NCBI GenBank assembly: GCA_021463315.1 | Contig: JAJTXO010000058.1 | Location: 1-12,510 of the forward strand | DNA: 12,510 nt | Source of the DNA: Caldilineales bacterium | GTDB lineage: Bacteria > Chloroflexota > Anaerolineae > JAAEKA01 | Direction of reading: 5' to 3' | In this document: piece after piece, positions 6,762 through 12,398 of the stretch | How the letters are laid out: every line of letters begins with the position of its first letter | Position numbering within the stretch: the stretch's first letter is position 1 | Position numbers and translations under genes: made by a program | Notes under the pieces: generated by a model | Database searches by the model: none | The model's input: only the letters and a program-made list of their open reading frames with translations | Told to the model about the DNA's origin: nothing

Positions 6762-6805
6762 GGGGGTACTCCTGATGAGAAAATGGCGCTGGAATTGCCG
6801 CGCTG

Positions 6806-6910
6806 TCACAGCAGCCCCAGCGCCAGCAGCGTCACCACAATCATCGCGCCTACAGCCAGCGCCAGCAGCAGTCCGGCCACGATCAAGCCTGCCCGGCGAG
6901 AGGTGATCAT
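6806..6910 (-). CDS. 34-residue single-span membrane peptide
   Basis: The start ATG (6910-6908) overlaps the TGA stop of the 4Fe-4S gene (6909-6907) as ATGA, the classic arrangement for coupled translation. The peptide begins MITSRRAGLIVAG and continues as an uninterrupted hydrophobic stretch to its C-terminal leucines: residues 4-6 (SRR) form a basic cap and about 8-34 form one membrane helix, probably with the N-terminus in the cytoplasm. It ends 44 bases before the start of the cyclodeaminase-family gene. I do not recognise the family. It could be a membrane tether or a small subunit working with the 4Fe-4S protein. Chance is possible at this length, but the overlap, the positive-inside pattern and the lack of polar residues argue for a real gene. 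Confidence 0.6.
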   Translation of the reverse strand: MITSRRAGLIVAGLLLALAVGAMIVVTLLALGLL

Positions 6911-8223
6911 CCGACGATCTCGCCAGCCGGGCCGGCTGAGGCCTTGACGCCAGCCACCACCGCGCTCAGGAATACCGAGCGCAGCGGCTGGATCGCGCGC
7001 GCCGCCTTCCAGGGAGGCGTCGCCTCGATCACCTGGACGATGCGGCCCAGCGCGTGGTAGCCCCAGCCCTCGGTGTTGTCCAGGATCAGATCAGCCAGCT
7101 TGCCGCGCTCGATAGCCATGGCCACCATGCGATCGAAGGTGGTCTCAGGGGTGAAGACCCGCTGCTCCCGCGGCCGCAGATGCATGGCGCCGCGATGGCA
7201 GGCGCCGTAGCAGACGCCACAGCCCAGGCACAGCTCGGCGTCCCTCACGGCCCAGCGCGGCGGCTTCTTGCGTCCCTCCTCCGCCGGCCCCACCACGATC
7301 TCGATGGCAGCGGTGGGACAGGCGGTCGCGCACAGGCCGCAGCCGTTGCAGCGCGCCAGGTCGATCTCGCTGATCCAGTTGGAGCTGACGATGGCGTTCT
7401 TGATGTCGAAGCGGCGGATGGCGGTCATCATGCCGCAGCAGCAGCCGCAGCAGTTGCAGATGTAGCTGACGTTGCGCTGCACGTTGTCGCCGGTCTGGGC
7501 CAGGCCAGCCTTCTTGCTCATCTCCAGGATCTGCATGGCCTCGCGGGCGTCGATGCGTTCGGCGATGCCGTTGCGGGCCAGCAGCTCCGCGCCGTGGTTG
7601 AGAGTCAGGCAGGTGCGCTGCGGCCGATCGCAGGCCGTGCCCAGGTGGCTGTGGTGATGGCGGCAGGCGCAGGTGGAAACCGCGTGGGCCGAGGCGCTCT
7701 CGATCAGGTGGCTGGCCCGCTCCCAGTCCAGGATCTCCACATGGTCGCCGCTGACCAGCGCCTCCTCCCGCGCCAGCGAGCGGCCGATCTGCGTCTCACC
7801 GGTGAACACGGAACGCACGAAGCGGTCGTTCTGGAAGAAATACTCGTCGAACAGCCGTGCCAGCTCGCCCAGCGGCAGGTCGCTGCCCTGGCGCATGAAG
7901 GTGTACTCGAAGAAGCCAATTACCACCGGCGAGAGGGTGACGTAGCGCTTGCCGCGGCGCTCCACATCCAACACCAGCCCGCGCTCGGCCATGCGCGTCA
8001 ACTGCGCGTCCAGCGCGGCCGGCTCCAGCTCCAGGGTGCGCGCCAGCCGGCTCACCGAGACGAAGGCAGTGGGCATCTGGCGGGCGATCTCGGCGTCCTC
8101 CGGCGAAAAGAGCAGCTTGAGGATCTGGGCAAAGGCCGGGCTGTCGGGCGCGCCGGTGACGTTGCGGTCCAGACGCTGCTGCAAGAGACGATAGGAGCGG
8201 TCGGGGTTGGCCAGGTGGGCCAT
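6907..8223 (-). CDS. Winged-helix-like / 4Fe-4S cluster protein
   Basis: The 438-residue cytoplasmic protein has a helix-turn-helix-like N-terminal region (about 35-105). A Cys cluster CACRHHHSHLGTACDRPQRTC follows (Cys185, 187, 198, 205), then a dense motif CNCCGCCCG (256-264). Two ferredoxin motifs come next: CNGCGLCATACP (292-303) and CLGCGVCYGACH (332-343, with His where Pro is usual). This order is that of a widespread family of 4Fe-4S proteins of unknown reaction, so electron transfer with at least two 4Fe-4S clusters is expected, and more metal sites are likely. Start 8223 is chosen because GGAGG (8230-8234, reverse strand) lies six bases upstream and because the longer frame would begin inside the -10 box. 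It heads an operon with the 34-aa membrane peptide and the cyclodeaminase-family enzyme. Confidence 0.85.
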   Translation of the reverse strand: MAHLANPDRSYRLLQQRLDRNVTGAPDSPAFAQILKLLFSPEDAEIARQMPTAFVSVSRLARTLELEPAALDAQLTRMAERGLVLDVERRGKRYVTLSPVVIGFFEYTFMRQGSDLPLGELARLFDEYFFQNDRFVRSVFTGETQIGRSLAREEALVSGDHVEILDWERASHLIESASAHAVSTCACRHHHSHLGTACDRPQRTCLTLNHGAELLARNGIAERIDAREAMQILEMSKKAGLAQTGDNVQRNVSYICNCCGCCCGMMTAIRRFDIKNAIVSSNWISEIDLARCNGCGLCATACPTAAIEIVVGPAEEGRKKPPRWAVRDAELCLGCGVCYGACHRGAMHLRPREQRVFTPETTFDRMVAMAIERGKLADLILDNTEGWGYHALGRIVQVIEATPPWKAARAIQPLRSVFLSAVVAGVKASAGPAGEIVG

Positions 8224-8259
8224 GGGACGCCTCCAGGGGAGCACGAATGCGGCACGGAT

Positions 8260-8279
8260 TGTGTGCATTGTAGCACACA
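8260..8279. promoter_or_regulatory. Perfect inverted repeat around the -10 box (candidate operator)
   Basis: TGTGTGC (8260-8266) and GCACACA (8273-8279) are perfect inverted repeats separated by the six bases of the minus-strand -10 hexamer. A protein bound here would block polymerase at the 4Fe-4S operon. The regulator is unknown. Confidence 0.5.
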
Positions 8280-8296
8280 GACGGCCACGCGCTCAA
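8267..8296 (-). promoter_or_regulatory. Sigma70-type promoter of the 4Fe-4S operon
   Basis: On the minus strand TTGAGC (8296-8291), an 18-bp spacer and TACAAT (8272-8267). Predicted transcription start is near 8260, giving a leader of about 37 bases before the ATG at 8223. A -10 match this good with a nearby Shine-Dalgarno supports the short form of the 4Fe-4S protein. Confidence 0.68.
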
Positions 8297-8341
8297 AAAG
8301 GCAAACTTCGGTCGCGGATTGGGTCGCAACAGACAAGCGCC

Positions 8342-8370
8342 TTGAGATTCTACGGCCTGAATGTTATAAT
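8342..8370 (+). promoter_or_regulatory. Strong sigma70-type promoter upstream of the DUF4258 remnant and YgiT gene
   Basis: TTGAGA (8342-8347), a 17-bp spacer and a consensus TATAAT (8365-8370). Predicted start is near 8377. It overlaps the only upstream ATG in frame with the toxin remnant (8369), so the transcript probably carries the remnant as untranslated leader for the zinc-finger gene. Confidence 0.72.
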
Positions 8371-8392
8371 GCGGCGGCAGGGCATATCCCGT

Positions 8393-8530
8393 TTCGGCGC
8401 AGGCAATCGCAAACGCCCTATTCATGTCGTTTGTTCACCAAAGGATGTATTTCTGGCGATCATTACTGTCTACGTGCCCGACGAGCGCCGTTGGGAGTCT
8501 GATTGGAAAACGCGCAGGGCGCGAGACTAA
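8393..8530 (+). pseudogene. C-terminal remnant of a DUF4258 (toxin-like) protein
   Basis: The frame reads GAGNRKRPIHVVCSPKDVFL then AIITVYVPDERRWESDWKTR before a TAA at 8528-8530. This is the characteristic C-terminal half of DUF4258 proteins (R-P-I/L-H-V-V ... I-I-T-V-Y-x-P-D-x-x-x-W). The N-terminal half, with the usual His/Arg-rich HA-x-x-R-M-x-x-R segment, is absent in this frame and I could not find it in the other two frames upstream. No credible start with a Shine-Dalgarno exists: the in-frame ATG at 8369 lies in the -10 box. The stop is 12 bases before the YgiT-type gene, the usual spacing in DUF4258-YgiT toxin-antitoxin pairs. A short product from a non-ATG start cannot be excluded. 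Confidence 0.65.
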
Positions 8531-8542
8531 CGGAGGTTAAGT

Positions 8543-8764
8543 ATGAACTGTCCTGTTTGTCAGGGCCAGTTAAGATCTGGCAAGACCAGCTATACCATCA
8601 GCCGCAACGGCTACCACCTGATCATCGACGACGTACCGGCTCTTATCTGCGAACAATGCCACGAACCGCTGTTCACCGAAGACGCCGTACGCCTGGTGCA
8701 GCAGATGATTCGCGGCCTCGATGCACGGCGCCAGGAATTGAGCCTCATTCCGGTGGCCATTTGA
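8543..8764 (+). CDS. YgiT-type zinc-finger protein (antitoxin-like)
   Basis: The 73-residue protein has two Cys pairs, Cys3-Cys6 (CPVC) and Cys36-Cys39 (CEQC), with the spacing of the zinc-binding N-terminal domain of MqsA/YgiT. The segment between them (YTISRNGYHLIIDDVPALIC) and the helix after them (EDAVRLVQQMIRGLDARRQE, about 46-65) are typical of the short form. That form lacks the DNA-binding HTH of full MqsA. Such proteins normally sit just downstream of a DUF4258 toxin and are thought to neutralise it. Here the partner is truncated, so this may be an orphan antitoxin or may act in trans. Start is supported by GGAGG (8532-8536) six bases ahead. Bases 8765-8826 after it hold nothing recognisable. 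Confidence 0.88.
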   Translation: MNCPVCQGQLRSGKTSYTISRNGYHLIIDDVPALICEQCHEPLFTEDAVRLVQQMIRGLDARRQELSLIPVAI

Positions 8765-8826
8765 GCACGGCCCTTCAGAACTGACGGTCCATCGTGGCGA
8801 GCCGCCAGTCCTGGATGAACGCGCCG

Positions 8827-9160
8827 TTAACGCCGTCTCGACACGATCGGCAGCCAGCGCGCGGGGCCGCCGGGCACGACCACCAGGTACGGCTCCATCA
8901 GCGACCAGGCGTTGTCCGTGGTGCGATGGGCGTAGAGGTAGAGGCGGTGGACGCCGGGGGCCAGGCCAGTCGTGTCCCAGGCCAGCTCCCAGCCGGAGAG
9001 TCCGAAGCGCGCGCCGTACTGGGCCGCGATGTCGGGAGGCACTTGAATGAAGCACGGACCACCACCGCCGAGTGTTTGGTCGAAGGTGCCGGAAATCGCA
9101 GGAAAATCGATGGAGCGCGTCTCGCCGGTCACGGGAGCGCTTCCACATGACATTTTTGCC
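8827..9160 (-). pseudogene. C-terminal fragment of a secreted/surface protein
   Basis: The minus-strand frame that ends in TAA at 8829-8827 contains GLSGWELAWDTTGLAPGVHR, LYLYAHRTTDNAWSLMEPYL and the tail VVVPGGPARWLPIVSRRR. This resembles the final beta-sandwich-like repeat and short C-terminal tail of large extracellular proteins in Chloroflexota. The part before DIAAQYGARF is poor in recognisable pattern, there is no signal peptide, and the frame runs back (to ATG 9222) through the promoter of the divergent ATPase gene. I read it as the 3' relic of a larger gene whose 5' part is lost; the upstream boundary is approximate. A short functional protein is less likely. Confidence 0.5.
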
Positions 9161-9166
9161 ATCCGT

Positions 9167-9195
9167 TTGACCCCAACCCGAACCTCATCTACAAT
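9167..9195 (+). promoter_or_regulatory. Sigma70-type promoter of the AAA ATPase gene
   Basis: TTGACC (9167-9172), a 17-bp spacer and TACAAT (9190-9195). Transcription would begin near 9202, giving a leader of about 49 bases. It excludes the longer in-frame start at 9047. Confidence 0.72.
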
Positions 9196-9209
9196 GCCCT
9201 CGCGACTCC

Positions 9210-9236
9210 ACCAATTTACCAATCTACCAACCTACC
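9210..9236. repeat. 8-bp tandem repeat in the ATPase leader
   Basis: ACCAATTT, ACCAATCT and ACCAACCT follow each other directly, then ACC. The array lies between the predicted transcription start and the ATG at 9251, so its copy number would change leader length. Confidence 0.7.
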
Positions 9237-9250
9237 GCCCCGAGGCCCCC

Positions 9251-10828
9251 ATGCGCTTCTTCAACACCGCCGGACCGGTCAACTGCCAGATCCACTATTG
9301 CGTGCCGCCCTTACAGCGCTTCGACCTGGACATGGTCCTGACGCTGATCGGGCAGCAGAAGTACTTTGTGCTGCATGCGCCGCGCCAGGTGGGCAAGACG
9401 ACCTACCTGCTGGCGCTGATGGAGTATCTGAACCAGTCAGGTGAGTACACCGCTCTCTATGTTAATGTAGAGGCTGCGCAGGCTGCACGCGAGGATGTCG
9501 ATGCCGCCATGCAGGCTATCTTGTCCGAGCTTGGCAACGCAGCGCGCATCTACCTGGGCGTTCAAACGCTAGAGGCGTTATGGCCGGACGCGTTGCGGTC
9601 GGGCGGCGCTTTCAACGCGCTGGGCAGTGTGCTAAGCCGTTGGGCCGAAAGCAATCCCAAGCCGTTGGTGCTCCTGATCGACGAAATCGATGCCTTGATC
9701 GGCGACACCCTGATCGCGGTGCTGCGCCAACTGCGCGCCGGCTACACCAAACGGCCGGAGTCATTCCCGCAAAGCGTGGTGCTGTGTGGCGTGCGCGACG
9801 TGCGCGACTATCGCATCCACTCCAGCCGCAGCCAGGAGATCATCACCGGCGGCAGCGCCTTCAACGTCAAGGCCCGCTCGCTGCGCATGGACGATTTCGA
9901 CCGGGCAGAAGTACAATCGCTCTACGAGCAGCACACGGCCGAGACCGGCCAGCCCTTCGAGGCAGCGGCGCTGGATCTGATATGGGAACTGACCCAGGGC
10001 CAACCCTGGCTGGTCAACGCGCTGGGCTACGAAGTCTGCTTCGAGATGGCCGCCGGCCGCGATCGCAACCGTCCGATACCAGTCGATCTGGTGAACGAGG
10101 CCAGGGAACGCATCATCCTGCGTCGCGAGACGCACCTGGACCAACTGGCGGACAAGCTGCGCGAGCCTAGGGTGCGCAGCGTGATCGAGCCGATCCTGGC
10201 CGGCCAGCGGGCGCCAGAGCTCCTGCCGGACGACGACGTCCAGTACGTGGTCGATCTCGGCCTGGTTGCCAAAGACGGCCAGTTGCGCATCGCCAACCCG
10301 ATCTACCAGGAGATCATCCCGCGTGCGCTGACCTACACCACGCAACTGACCATCAGCCAGGAGCCGGCCTGGTACGTCCAGCCCGACGGCCGGCTGGACG
10401 TTGCCAAGCTGCTGGCGGCCTTTCAGCAGTTCTACCGCGAGCACTCGGAGCACTGGCTGGCGGGCATGCCCTACCGCGAGGCCGGCCCGCAACTGCTGAT
10501 GCAGGCTTTCTTGCAGCGCATCGTCAACGGCGGCGGCCGGGTGGAACGGGAATACGGCCTGGGTAAACGGCGCACCGACCTGCTGCTGATCTGGCCCTAT
10601 CCTGGCGGCGTGCAGCGGGTGGTGATCGAGCTCAAGGTGCGCTACGCCGACCTGGAGCGGGTGCTAGCCGACGGCCTGGCGCAGACCTGGGCCTACGTGG
10701 ACACCAGCGGCGCCGAGGCCGGCCATCTGGTGATCTTCGACCGCGAGCCGGGCCGCCCCTGGGACGAGAAGATCTACCGGCGGACGCTGGAGCATCGCGG
10801 CCGGCAGATCGAGGTATGGGGCATGTGA
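9251..10828 (+). CDS. AAA ATPase with C-terminal PD-(D/E)XK-like domain
   Basis: The 525-residue protein begins MRFFNTAGPV. It has an unusual P-loop APRQVGKTT (43-51, Ala in place of the first Gly), Walker B LVLLIDEID (139-147), and an arginine-bearing segment GVRDVRDYRI (180-189). A helical/winged-helix region spans about 220-365. The C-terminal part contains DLLLIW (443-448) and VIELK (458-462), matching the D-x(n)-E-x-K core of the PD-(D/E)XK nuclease fold (Asp443, Glu460, Lys462), with Gln478 in AQTWAY as the usual following helix. The family is abundant in Chloroflexota and related bacteria as lone ATP-binding proteins. A nucleic-acid role, defence or mobile-element related, is inferred only. 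Start 9251 has GAGG five bases upstream. A small lipoprotein-like gene follows after eight bases. Confidence 0.85.
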   Translation: MRFFNTAGPVNCQIHYCVPPLQRFDLDMVLTLIGQQKYFVLHAPRQVGKTTYLLALMEYLNQSGEYTALYVNVEAAQAAREDVDAAMQAILSELGNAARIYLGVQTLEALWPDALRSGGAFNALGSVLSRWAESNPKPLVLLIDEIDALIGDTLIAVLRQLRAGYTKRPESFPQSVVLCGVRDVRDYRIHSSRSQEIITGGSAFNVKARSLRMDDFDRAEVQSLYEQHTAETGQPFEAAALDLIWELTQGQPWLVNALGYEVCFEMAAGRDRNRPIPVDLVNEARERIILRRETHLDQLADKLREPRVRSVIEPILAGQRAPELLPDDDVQYVVDLGLVAKDGQLRIANPIYQEIIPRALTYTTQLTISQEPAWYVQPDGRLDVAKLLAAFQQFYREHSEHWLAGMPYREAGPQLLMQAFLQRIVNGGGRVEREYGLGKRRTDLLLIWPYPGGVQRVVIELKVRYADLERVLADGLAQTWAYVDTSGAEAGHLVIFDREPGRPWDEKIYRRTLEHRGRQIEVWGM

Positions 10829-10836
10829 GGTTCACC

Positions 10837-11082
10837 ATGAGATTGAAAGCACAGATCCGACACGGATGGTTGATCGCCCTCCTGTTAGCAGCGGCGCTGC
10901 TGCTGGCAGCCTGCCAAACACCCATCGAAGACCCCTACAGCGCGGGCCAGCAATTCCGCCAGGTGATGGATGCGCTGCTCCACGACGTCAACGAGTTCGT
11001 CGCCGGCTTCTGCGGCTTGTCGCCGACGACGATATTGATCGGGGTGGCTCTCCTGCTCGGCGCGCGCCGGCGTTCTTCCTGA
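10837..11082 (+). CDS. Small lipoprotein-like peptide with C-terminal hydrophobic tail
   Basis: The 81-residue product has a basic N-terminus (MRLKAQIRHGW), a hydrophobic core (12-22) and a lipobox LLAAC with Cys26, so it should be exported and lipidated. Residues 27-58 are polar. From Cys59 it ends GLSPTTILIGVALLLGARRR plus two serines: a second hydrophobic segment followed by three arginines. Two anchors in such a small protein are unusual. The tail resembles C-terminal sorting signals (hydrophobic helix plus Arg cluster), but no sortase or rhombosortase gene is visible. Start 10837 is chosen because GTGAGG ends six bases upstream and because starting at 10816 would add residues overlapping the ATPase end. 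The eight-base gap to the ATPase stop implies cotranscription. Family not recognised. Confidence 0.68.
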   Translation: MRLKAQIRHGWLIALLLAAALLLAACQTPIEDPYSAGQQFRQVMDALLHDVNEFVAGFCGLSPTTILIGVALLLGARRRSS

Positions 11083-11086
11083 GCGC

Positions 11087-11115
11087 TTGACATGAACCGG
11101 ATTTCGTGATATCCT
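11087..11115 (+). promoter_or_regulatory. Sigma70-type promoter of the MarR gene
   Basis: Consensus TTGACA (11087-11092), a 17-bp spacer and TATCCT (11110-11115). The leader to ATG 11213 would be about 90 bases and includes a hairpin at 11149-11178. Confidence 0.68.
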
Positions 11116-11140
11116 TTCGACATCAAACTGTATGATATCC
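11107..11140. promoter_or_regulatory. Candidate MarR operator over the -10 box
   Basis: TGATATC (11107-11113), five bases and GACATCA (11119-11125) form an inverted repeat with one mismatch across the -10 hexamer. TGATATCC recurs directly at 11133-11140. Placement fits self-repression by the MarR protein encoded downstream. Confidence 0.42.
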
Positions 11141-11148
11141 ACGACCAA

Positions 11149-11178
11149 AAGACTTCCTGCGGCGACTTCCGCAGTCTT
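11149..11178 (+). repeat. Hairpin with GACTTC core in the marR leader
   Basis: CTGCGG (11157-11162) and CCGCAG (11169-11174) form a 6-bp stem around CGACTT, with flanking AAGA and TCTT able to extend it over a CTTC bulge. GACTTCC occurs twice in the same orientation. It looks like a degenerate relative of the motif in the ~112-bp elements and would form in the mRNA leader. Confidence 0.55.
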
Positions 11179-11212
11179 AGGCTGAGCAATAACGAACTGG
11201 AGACAACAGCTC

Positions 11213-11668
11213 ATGGGCACCCACTTTCAAGGAACGCCGGAGGAAATCCGGGCGCTGGACCTCTACATCAAGCTGGAGCGGGCAGCCGACACAGTGACGC
11301 AGCGCATCAACCACCACCTCAAGGAGGACGGCCTGACCGTCAGCCAGTTCGGCGTGCTGGAGGCGCTTTACCACCTGGGGTCCATGTGCCAAACCGAGCT
11401 GGCCGGCAAGATCCTCAAGAGCACCGGCAACCTGACCCTGGTGATCGACAACCTGGAGCGCGACGGCCTGGTGGCGCGCCAACGCGACTCCACAGACCGG
11501 CGTTTCGTCTCCGTCCATCTCACCCCGGCCGGCCACGATCTGATCGACCGCATCTTCCGCCCCCACGTGGCCGGCGTGGTCGAGACCATGAGCGCCCTGA
11601 CGATGGAAGAGCAGGAGAGCCTGGCCCTACTGTGCCGCAAGCTCGGCCTCGCGCAGAGAGCAGGATGA
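11213..11668 (+). CDS. MarR-family transcriptional regulator
   Basis: The 151-residue protein is a typical MarR: an N-terminal dimerisation helix (LDLYIKLERAADTVTQRINH, about 16-35), a winged helix with TVSQFGVLEALYHLG, recognition region TELAGKILKSTGNLTLVIDNLERDG, and wing RQRDSTDRRFVSVHLTPAG ending near residue 107, then C-terminal helices. It should bind a palindromic operator as a dimer and release it on ligand or oxidant. The sequence most resembles MarR members that sit beside carboxylesterase-type hydrolases and ring-cleaving dioxygenases, as in the Bacillus MhqR system for quinone stress. GGAG (11199-11202) lies ten bases before the ATG. The downstream hydrolase is the natural target, separated by a strong hairpin. 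Ligand unknown. Confidence 0.88.
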   Translation: MGTHFQGTPEEIRALDLYIKLERAADTVTQRINHHLKEDGLTVSQFGVLEALYHLGSMCQTELAGKILKSTGNLTLVIDNLERDGLVARQRDSTDRRFVSVHLTPAGHDLIDRIFRPHVAGVVETMSALTMEEQESLALLCRKLGLAQRAG

Positions 11669-11674
11669 GGCGAA

Positions 11675-11718
11675 AGACTTCGGAAGTCGCCGCCTCACTG
11701 CGGCGACTTCCGAAGTCT
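11675..11718. repeat. 19-bp perfect hairpin with GACTTC core between marR and hydrolase
   Basis: The left arm 11675-11693 (AGACTTCGGAAGTCGCCGC) pairs perfectly with 11700-11718 around CTCACT. Each arm contains the same palindrome as the ~112-bp elements. It starts seven bases after the marR stop and ends 14 bases before the hydrolase ATG. No T run follows, so it may limit readthrough or protect mRNA ends and need not be a terminator. Confidence 0.85.
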
Positions 11719-11732
11719 GCGTGAAGACCCCC

Positions 11733-12383
11733 ATGAATACTACCAACCTACACCAGGGACAACCGCTGGCCCGCGCCGGCCAACCGCTGGACCAAGCCCA
11801 GGCCGCGCTGATTCTGCTGCATGGCCGCGGGGCGACCGCGGCCAGCATCCTGCTGCTGGCCGAAGAACTCTATCACCCCGCCTACGCCTATCTGGCGCCG
11901 CAGGCCGCGCACAACAGTTGGTACCCCTACACCTTTTTGGCGCCGATCCCACAGAACGAGCCGTGGCTGAGCGCGGCGCTGCAGCGGGTCGGCCAGCTTG
12001 TGGAGACGATCGAGGCGGCCGGCGTGCCGGCCGAACGCATCGTGCTGGGCGGCTTTTCCCAGGGCGCCTGCCTGGCCAGCGAGTTCATAGCCCGCAACGC
12101 CCGACGCTACGGCGGCTTGATCGGCTTCAGCGGCGGCTTGATCGGCCCGCTGGGCATGGCGCGCGCCTACGCTGGCAGCCTGGATGGCACGCCGGTCTTT
12201 TTGGGCTGCAGCGATGTGGATGGACATATCCCCAAGGCGCGGGTGGAGGAGACGGCCGCTGTGCTGGAGGGCCTGGGCGCGCAGGTGACCATGCGCCTCT
12301 ACCTCGGCATGGGACACACCATCAACGCGGACGAGATCGAGCAGGCCCGCGCCCTGCTGAGCGCGGCGCTTCCCCCTGAATAA
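11733..12383 (+). CDS. Phospholipase/carboxylesterase-type alpha/beta hydrolase
   Basis: The 216-residue alpha/beta hydrolase has the oxyanion strand ALILLHGRG (25-33) and the nucleophile elbow GFSQG (107-111, Ser109). The acid region is GCSDVDGHIP (158-167; Asp163, less likely Asp161), and the catalytic histidine is in GMGH (His195). Length and the LHGRG/GFSQG pair fit the phospholipase/carboxylesterase group, which cleaves small carboxylic esters in the cytoplasm. Beside a MarR regulator it recalls MhqD of the MhqR quinone-response system, but the dioxygenase partner is not in the window. The start is uncertain: ATG 11733 is preferred, while GTG 11721 is in frame but begins three bases after the hairpin. 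Neither has a strong Shine-Dalgarno. Confidence 0.87.
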   Translation: MNTTNLHQGQPLARAGQPLDQAQAALILLHGRGATAASILLLAEELYHPAYAYLAPQAAHNSWYPYTFLAPIPQNEPWLSAALQRVGQLVETIEAAGVPAERIVLGGFSQGACLASEFIARNARRYGGLIGFSGGLIGPLGMARAYAGSLDGTPVFLGCSDVDGHIPKARVEETAAVLEGLGAQVTMRLYLGMGHTINADEIEQARALLSAALPPE

Positions 12384-12398
12384 TCGGTGAGCTATTCT

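Noticed and set aside
5703..6947. 414-codon + strand frame
   Set aside because: It is antisense to the cyclodeaminase-family gene, which has clear NAD-binding and family motifs on the minus strand.
8224..8268. Longer 4Fe-4S protein start at 8268
   Set aside because: The codon overlaps the -10 box; GGAGG six bases before 8223 marks the real start.
7054..8502. Long + strand open frame of 482 codons
   Set aside because: It is antisense to the Cys-rich 4Fe-4S gene and has biased Ala/Gln/His/Gly composition with no domain. Low stop-codon frequency in GC-rich DNA explains it.
9047..9250. N-terminal extension of the AAA ATPase
   Set aside because: It would run through a strong promoter and a simple 8-bp repeat. 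Family-like sequence starts at MRFFNTAGPV (9251).
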